The notes under the pieces are model-generated. The model was given only the letters and a program-made list of their open reading frames with translations, searched no databases and was not told where the DNA came from. Shown here piece after piece: positions 57,701 through 64,000 of a stretch of 64,000 nt of DNA. The position numbers were made by a program, and so were the translations under genes. Source of the DNA: Helopsaltes ochotensis (Eukaryota > Chordata > Aves > Passeriformes > Locustellidae). Where the stretch lies: assembly GCA_013400155.1 (NCBI GenBank), contig VXBM01000871.1:142327-206326 (forward strand). Direction: 5' to 3'. Position 1 is the stretch's first letter, and every line of letters starts with the position of its first letter.

Positions 57701-60700
57701 CTGTGCCTCTCAGAACAGCATGTCTGTACACACAAAACACGTTCAGATTGTACAGGTATTCCTCTGCTCCTGACTCTTTCAAGTGGCAAAGTCTGGTGAT
57801 CACAAAGTGAGAACACAGCCCAGTGAAACACGAACTGTCCCTGCATTCACAGCCCCACCCCCAGCTCCATCCCTGACCAGGACACTGCCAACAGCAGCCC
57901 CGAGAGCCCAGAGCTTGTTCCTGCTCTGGGTAAGCCTCTTCTGCCCCTGCAGTGGACCTGCGCACGAGAATGCTCAGCTGAACACATGCAAAAATATTCT
58001 AGAAAGGCTTTCAAGAGAAAGCTCTTATTAAAGATCCTAAACTGCACAGAGTGTGGAACAATAACACTGTCTGCCTGAAAATGTCATATCTTTGTCTGAA
58101 CAGCCCAAAACCTTATGTGCTCTGAATAAAGATAGAGATGTAATTGCTTTTCTTGTTACGACTCACTTGTGCATCATAGATTTTTTAATATCCTGCAGAA
58201 CACATGTATTGTGGGAAGGAAGCAGGTGACAGCAGTAAACATATGTAATGTTATTTTTCTTTATGATAGATATGAGCGGGGAAGTCTAAATGATGCCTTA
58301 GGTTTTTAATAATCAACTATGGAGTCTTAGGGGGAAAGTGTGAATTTTGCCAAGAGAAAAATCATTAGAACTTTAACTCCAGCCATTGTGGGAAATTTCA
58401 TTCAGTTAATTGTAGCCATTAAGTGACAGGTTATGCAATGAAATTACTTCAGCCTCGTCTACACTCAAAAACAGGTTGCTTTCAGCAAAGTAGCTTTTTC
58501 TGAGAGTGGATAGGGGTGAGAAATGCTCTGTGTTGTTGAAAGTGTGATGGGCTGTGTGTGAGAGGAGCTGAGCTGATGCTTCGTGGTTTTGGAAAAAGCA
58601 TCTGTGGATATGCAGTAGAGTTCCGAGAGAACTGCAGCTGCAACACCTTTGTCTTCATATACATGTGTATTGGAAGGCCCAGAAACATTGACAGCTAAAG
58701 AATTCTTAAAATTTGGTGAAGCTTTAAAGCCACACCACCCTACCTGGGCATTTCAGGGCCTGATGTAATAAACTGCAGGAAGAAACAAAAATTTACATTC
58801 TTGTAGCACAGAGGCTCTTACTGCACAGACTTTCTGAAGATGATTTCTGAAAGCCCAGTTCAGCTTCCCACTGTCTCCTGCATGTTCTCTATACCCAAAA
58901 AGCCCTCACTGTGGCCACCTGCCCTTTCCTGGCTTTCAAGTCCCATAAACTGGAGTCTGTAAGAGGGAAGGGTTCAGAGGTGAAGCCCCCAGAGGGAAAC
59001 CAGAATCCTGTGGGCTGAAACCTCAGACATGCACAGCATGGAAATGCCTGGGATTTCTCCAGCTCTGTTCAGATCATGCTGTTCAGTAGCTTCAATTGGG
59101 CCACCAGGAATCCCAGAAAAATGTGGAAATTCTCTGATCTGCCTGAAAAATTCCCACACAGAAGTCACCAAAATGCACTTCCATGGTAGATTGCTTGGGT
59201 GCAGTTCTACAGAGCCACAGCACCAAAAACCTGAGGGAGAGGAGGAGCTGACAGAGCTCAGAGCTGAAGCAGCCACCAGACCCTTCCCAAAACCTGCCAG
59301 CCCAAAGATTACCATTCCCAGCACATGCATACAGCACTGTCTCAAGGAAAAAAAAACCCCTCATGTTTCCTGAAGCAATGAAATAATCCAAGTCTTTCTA
59401 GGAAAAGAATACAAAGCTTATTAAGGTGTTATTAATTTAATTAAAACAGCTAATCAGTGTTCTGCATTTGTAAATTATGACCTCAAAATTTCTCATTATT
59501 AAACTAGAAAATCAGAAGGAAGAAGCATACCTGTATTGCCAGGGTTTAACAAGTTTGCCCCAAAGCTGTGCCAGGCAAGGGAGTGGGATCAACCCATTAA
59601 TTTATGTGATGATGCTTCTGGCTGTTGGAATTTCCCTCAGCTGCAAATAAATTCCAATGAAGAAGAAAGCTGAAGGAAATTCTCCTGAAACTTCCAAAAC
59701 TCTAGGCTGTTACAAATGAAAAACAGTGGTGATGAATTCAGAGTATGATTCAATTCTAACCACATCCAGAGCATGAAACAAAGTGGTGTTAAGATATTGT
59801 CCTGGGACAGTGTGAATTTTGCCACATCCATGGAAAGTCAGGAGCATCATTCTGGGATGCAAGTCTGAGCATAGAACTTCCAAAGGGTTTTCTACAGATT
59901 GACTCAAGTGAGGGCAGTGTTCATGCTGGTTTTCAATTATGTGAGATCATTTTATATAGATTGTATTTTGTGATCCTAAATTCTTGTAGCTTAATCCTTA
60001 TCAAAGTATCTCACTACAGTGATCCAAGGGATTCCATTACAACCCTGATGGGAGATGAATCCTGGGTGTTTCACTTGCACAGACACATGACATTCACCCC
60101 TCTGCTCCACTCCCAGCTTTCCAAGTCAAACAAGAGGCACCAAAGGCTCTGGAAGATACTGTAGGTAATATTCAAACATTTTCTACTGTACAGTAATCCA
60201 GATAAAATCCAATGAAGTCTCTAATACTTCAGATGAAGTCCAATGAAATCCCTAATAAATTATCTCCTTTCTTCTTGTGTCAGATCTTGTGGGGCCTTCA
60301 TTCCTTTAATGTTCTCGACCATTCAAACCCTCCACTTCAACTGGATGCAGACAAAAAATTCTGCCTCTTGGGAATCACTGGAAAGGCCAATCCATGACAA
60401 CCTTGTCTTCAGCTTTAGATTTTTCTCCTGCAAAACCAACTTCCTAAACTCAGCCTGCTCTGAAAGCAGCAGCACAGAGCCCTACATCCACTTGTGCCCG
60501 GCCCCCCACCCCGTCCTTTCTGCAGCTCCACCCTGCCTCCAGAAATTAATAATTACAGGCAGTTTTCAGGCATTGCCAGCTACAGAACAACAAAATCCTT
60601 CCTCATCTCTACTAATGTTTAGCTTGTGTGCTCCAGAGTCACAAGTCTCCCAGTGCTTTGCAGTCTGCAGACCAGTTCCCTTTCACAGATGTTCCTTAAT

Positions 60701-60907
60701 CTCATGCCTTTTTTTTTTTTCACATTACAATATTCTAGTCCCCTACAGCGAGCATGGAAATTTTAAGAATTAGATATGCAGGTCCAGCTAAGAACAATAC
60801 AGCAGTATAGATTTCATTTCATTCATATTTTTGGAAAAGTACAGTTTTAAAATATTTTTCTTCTCAAAATGAAGATTCTTTTGACAAGACAAATACTGAG
60901 GACAGTG
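54761..60907. other. Long, mostly non-coding stretch
   Basis: No gene recognised over about 6 kb. There is a GC- and CpG-richer pocket at 55230-55520 (see findings). AT-rich sequence at 58230-58440 is dense in homeodomain-type motifs. A 12-bp perfect palindrome TACTGTACAGTA lies at 60184-60195. A diverged 31-bp direct duplication begins at 60208 and 60239. A 176-codon open frame at 60243-60773 (plus) lacks recognisable features. Confidence 0.45.
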
Positions 60908-61253
60908 TGTTGCCCTGACCTTTGCAGCCTTTCTGGTGTGTTTCTTAGTTTCTAGAGTGGAGTCAGAATTCTCAATGCTGTGCATTGCTTTTGCTTCTTT
61001 CTCACACTGGTGCTAGCAATAGATAGGTTTGTTTAGGAATTTTCTCTGGTAAACATCATGTGCATTCTGAGTGAAAAAACATTTGATTGACTGTCAGTTG
61101 GGCCAGTGAGATTGGAGAGGTGGCCACACGCTCATCCAATCCCTGGCATGGATCTGAAAACTATATAAGAGAGGACAATAAAGGTCAAACCCTCTTTTGA
61201 TCTTTTCCCTCATCGAGTCTCCTGTGTTGTTCTTGCTGCGCTCAACAGCGACA
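60908..61253 (+). mobile_element. Solo LTR, copy C, best-preserved member of the family
   Basis: About 346 bp from TGTTGCCCTGA to GCGACA. It is flanked by the direct repeat GACAGTG (60901-60907 and 61254-61260), seven bases, probably a target duplication extended by one chance match. It has an intact TATA box (CTATATAAG) and AATAAA in the same positions as its relatives. No gag, pol or env remnants adjoin it. Intact flanking repeat and TATA box suggest it is the youngest of the three copies. Confidence 0.9.
61161..61182 (+). promoter_or_regulatory. LTR TATA box and poly(A) signal
   Basis: TATATAA at 61162-61168 and AATAAA at 61177-61182, only about 15 bases apart. A cap site 25-30 bases after the TATA box would fall downstream of the AATAAA, which puts the poly(A) signal at the end of U3, as known for avian alpharetroviruses. 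Copy A keeps the same spacing. Confidence 0.65.
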
Positions 61254-61260
61254 GACAGTG

Positions 61261-62939
61261 TTTCTTGGCCAGAGCAAAGGCACACAACTGGGTAAATGGT
61301 TACAATCACTTGTGATAGAAAATCTGCCCTTGCAGATAAACAAGACTTTACAGCTCCTGTTGTGTTGCTGCATTAACTGAACTTCACCAAAAAGTGTGAT
61401 GTTCCTATCCCACAGTCTACCTCACCAACCATGGAATTTAAAATCACAAAAAGGGAAAACAGGTGAGGGGAGATGGGGATGGACAGGAACAAGACAAACA
61501 ATCTTCAAATCATGTACCCACATTTTAAAAAAGCAAAGTCAAGCCCCATTCTTTGCAATCAGACTGGCACAAAACAACAAGCAGTTTAATGTCATTCTCA
61601 AAAATAAAGACAAAATCTTGAAATTTAACGCAATTTAATATAAGTCTGCCAAATATCTTAAGAAAATCTAGTGGAGAAATTCAGTTTAAGTGCTAAGAAC
61701 TTCCTCGGCAATGCTAGAGGGAACTACAATCATCGTGATTTAATTCTCTTGAATTTCAGAAAACTAATAATGGTTCTAAATAATTAGAAATTCTTATTAC
61801 ATTAAAATGCATGATACATACTGATTAGATCATATTAAAATGAAAAGAATAATTTGAATTATTTACACAAAAAAAGCCCTCAAAGTGAGACAAATCTATG
61901 GACCATAAAGACAAAGAAAAGAATTCCTGAGACAGTAACAGCTCATTGCACAAGTAATTTTCATAAATATTAGTGATGTCTGAATTGCACCAAATAAAGA
62001 ACTTCCACAAAAAATACCCCAAAAACATATGTACTTACTGGCATAAAGTCGTTTTAATGCCTTGGCTATCTTGGTTCAAAACTAATTCTAAACTAGTAGA
62101 TGCAAGCCAATGGTTTTTCATTAAATACAACATATTCAATATATTACAAATTATCCAAGGCTATAATGTGAAATGCTTTTGTGACAGCAGCTTTATTTAA
62201 TATTCATTGTCAGGTTCTCAGAGGATAGACTGAGAACTAATAAATTCAGAATATATTAGTATTATAACACACTAGACAATTTATATTTAGAGTTTTATAC
62301 AAGCCATAACACTCAGTAGAAGGCAGATACACCGAATACAAAAGATTAGCTATACAAAATATATTAGGCTATTAAACTAGAAATTAAAGTATTCCTTCTG
62401 TATAGTTAAAATCTCTTTGTTGAACAGGTAAACTCAGGGCAACATTTCTGCTTTTTTGGTGCCTCTTGCCCTTCTCTGTGAGAGCTGGGGCAAAGCCTGG
62501 CTGGAATTTCCTGTGCCATGGTGGCACTGAAGTAAAGGCCATTACAAGCTCCAGCCCGAGGAATGCACAGATCTGACAGGAGATTGCCAGCTCCTCTCTG
62601 CAGGTGTCTTCTGTGTGTTTTTAGATCACGTTGAACCTGTAATTGTTTAATTTGTGCTTTGCGGGGTGGCTGTTGTCTGCAGTCAGTAATTTACAGAGCT
62701 GAAGAACCCATCTGACCAAACGTGACTAAAGAACATAAATGCATTTTGAGCAAGCATTCCTGCATTTCCTCCTGCCTGAGTGGGAGCTGCTGACAAGGAG
62801 AGGCCGGACACGGCCCAGGGCAGCCACGGGCTGGCTCCAAGGTGATGGATGCAGTCCCACCACCTGCCAGCCCTCGCTGTGACATCCCTGACTCCTGGCT
62901 GGCTTCAAGAAGGGATTGGAGGTGTCCTCTGAGGAGTGA
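61261..62939. other. AT-rich non-coding stretch
   Basis: No gene recognised. An 8-bp inverted repeat (GTTCTCAG / CTGAGAAC) lies at 62214-62237. From about 62750 the sequence becomes GC-rich and may already be diverged CR1, but I cannot align it with confidence. Confidence 0.45.
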
Positions 62940-63547
62940 GGGCTGGAGGTGAGAGCTGGATCTGCCCCAGCCCTGGGCCCCCTGTGGGCAGCAGGGGAGG
63001 GGATTCTGCCCCTCTGCCCCCTTGGGTGAGACCCCACCTGCAGAGCTGCCCCAGCCCTGGGCCAGCACAGCAAGGACCTGGAGCTGCTGGAGAGAGGCCA
63101 GAGGAGGCACCAGGATGAGCAGAGGGCTGGAGCAGCTCTGCTGGGAGGAAAGGCTGGGAGAGCTGGGATTGTTCACCTGGAGAGGAGAAGCTTTGGGTGA
63201 GCTCAGTGTGACCTTGCAGGGCCTGAGGGAGCTGCAGGAAAGATGGAGAGAGACAATTGACAAGGGATGGAGGGACAGGATAAAGGGGAATGGCTCCCAC
63301 TGCCAGAGGGCAGGGCTGGATGGGATCTTGGGCAGGAATTGTTCCCTGGGAGGGTGGGCAGGCCCTGGCACAGGGTGCCCAGAGCAGCCGTGGCTGCCCC
63401 TGGATCCCTGGCAGTGCCCAAGGCTGGGTTGGACACTGGGGCTGGGAGCAGCCTGGGACAGTGGGAGGTGTCCCTGCCCTTGCCTGGGGTGGAATGAGAT
63501 GATTTTTAAGGTCCCTTCTAACCCAAAGCATTCCATGATTTTATGAT
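62940..63547 (+). mobile_element. CR1 LINE, 5'-truncated 3' end
   Basis: Matches the last part of the CR1 reverse-transcriptase ORF and the 3' UTR. Recognisable in order are GGTGAGACCCCACCTG, GAGCAGAGGGCTGGAGCAGC, GGAAAGGCTGGGAGAGCTGG followed by the TTGTTCACCTGGAGAGGAGAAG equivalent, AGAGAGACAATTGACAAGGG, the GGTGCCCAGAGCAGCCGTGG region, AGTGGGAGGTGTCCCTGCCC, and the terminal TTTTTAAGGTCCCTTCTAAC block, ending in the degenerate octamer tail ATGATTTTATGAT. The element is truncated at the 5' end, as most CR1 copies are, carries internal deletions relative to family consensus, and is non-functional. The long minus-strand open frame across it is antisense noise. Confidence 0.93.
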
Positions 63548-63900
63548 AATCCAACTGAAAATGTCAAGCTCAGACACAAATATAACAGAAATCTGGCTCC
63601 AGCAGCCCTAGTACTTAAAAATATATATTTTGAATAGTAGTGGCAAACCACTTTATTCTTTAAAAATAATTATATTACTATTTATCTAAAAGGTAAGCAG
63701 CAAGCCTGAATTCATTTACACTTATGAAATACTCAGATGTCTGTATCAAGTCAATGTGCAAAGAAATGATCAGTAGCAAGTCATAGATAAATTTCTATTA
63801 TGCTTGTGGAAACATAATGTATGTTTAATTAATTAATATTAATCATTTATTATTATCACCATTTATTTAATGTCTTTGGCACTCCTGGAAACTACTTCGG
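63548..63900. other. AT-rich non-coding stretch
   Basis: Nothing recognised. Confidence 0.5.
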
Positions 63901-63954
63901 TTAAAAACAAACAAAGAAAAAAGCAGCAAACAAAAAACCCGATGAAACAACATC

Positions 63955-63991
<37 letters not shown>

Positions 63992-64000
63992 AAACAAAAA
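63901..64000 (+). repeat. A-rich (CAAAA)n low-complexity repeat at window end
   Basis: Imperfect CAAA/CAAAA/CAAAAA units, densest from 63951 and running off the end of the window. The full length is unknown. Confidence 0.9.

Noticed and set aside
60243..60773. A 176-codon plus-strand open frame
   Set aside because: The composition is unstructured, it contains a poly-T-derived Phe run, and no family is recognised.
62431..62445. TCAGGGCAACA, the reverse complement of the LTR start
   Set aside because: The sequence to its left shows none of the LTR body, so it is a chance 11-base match.
62691..63554. A 287-codon minus-strand open frame
   Set aside because: It is antisense to the CR1 element; GC-rich repeats readily stay open on the wrong strand.

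Overview
The window looks like nuclear DNA from a songbird-like bird. The clearest diagnostic is a CR1 LINE 3' end near 62.9-63.5 kb. It ends in the CR1 signature (GGTCCCTTCTAACCC followed by a degenerate ATTCTATG-type tail) and has the 'TGGCTGCCCCTGGATCCCTGGCAGTG' style of internal sequence that I associate with passerine CR1s. Three solo LTRs of one avian-type endogenous retrovirus family and many short GC-rich minisatellites fit the same reading. No bacterial, organellar or free viral genome features are present.

I recognise no protein-coding gene. Most of the window is AT-rich, single-copy non-coding DNA, so it is either a gene-poor intergenic stretch or the inside of a very large intron. 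It is interrupted as follows. Solo LTRs of one family, all in + orientation, lie at 43-389, 15400-15745 and 60908-61253. Minisatellites lie at about 3970-4250 (alternating 24/29-bp units), 8574-8801 (19 bp), 31565-31783 (23/24 bp), 44232-44347 (23 bp), 46211-46523 (39 bp, containing an assembly gap) and 53360-53860 (AC-rich, with 63- and 59-bp higher-order units). A diverged two-copy repeat lies at 2627-2813 and 4265-4440. There is one CpG island at about 21640-22070. Homopolymer and dinucleotide tracts include an uninterrupted run of 80 A at 38966-39045. Assembly Ns lie at 29751-29799, 31687 and 46269-46423.

The only hints of transcription units are inferential. The CpG island could be a promoter and first exon. 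A minus-strand pair of exon-like segments (18587-18536 and 18165-17963) has consensus donors and compatible phase. A + strand exon-like segment at 52023-52135 is bounded by good splice signals. None matches a protein I know. I found no novel biological system. The most useful leads are the LTR family with its poly(A) signal apparently upstream of the cap site, the shared TGCCC core across unrelated minisatellites, the minus-strand exon pair and the CpG island.
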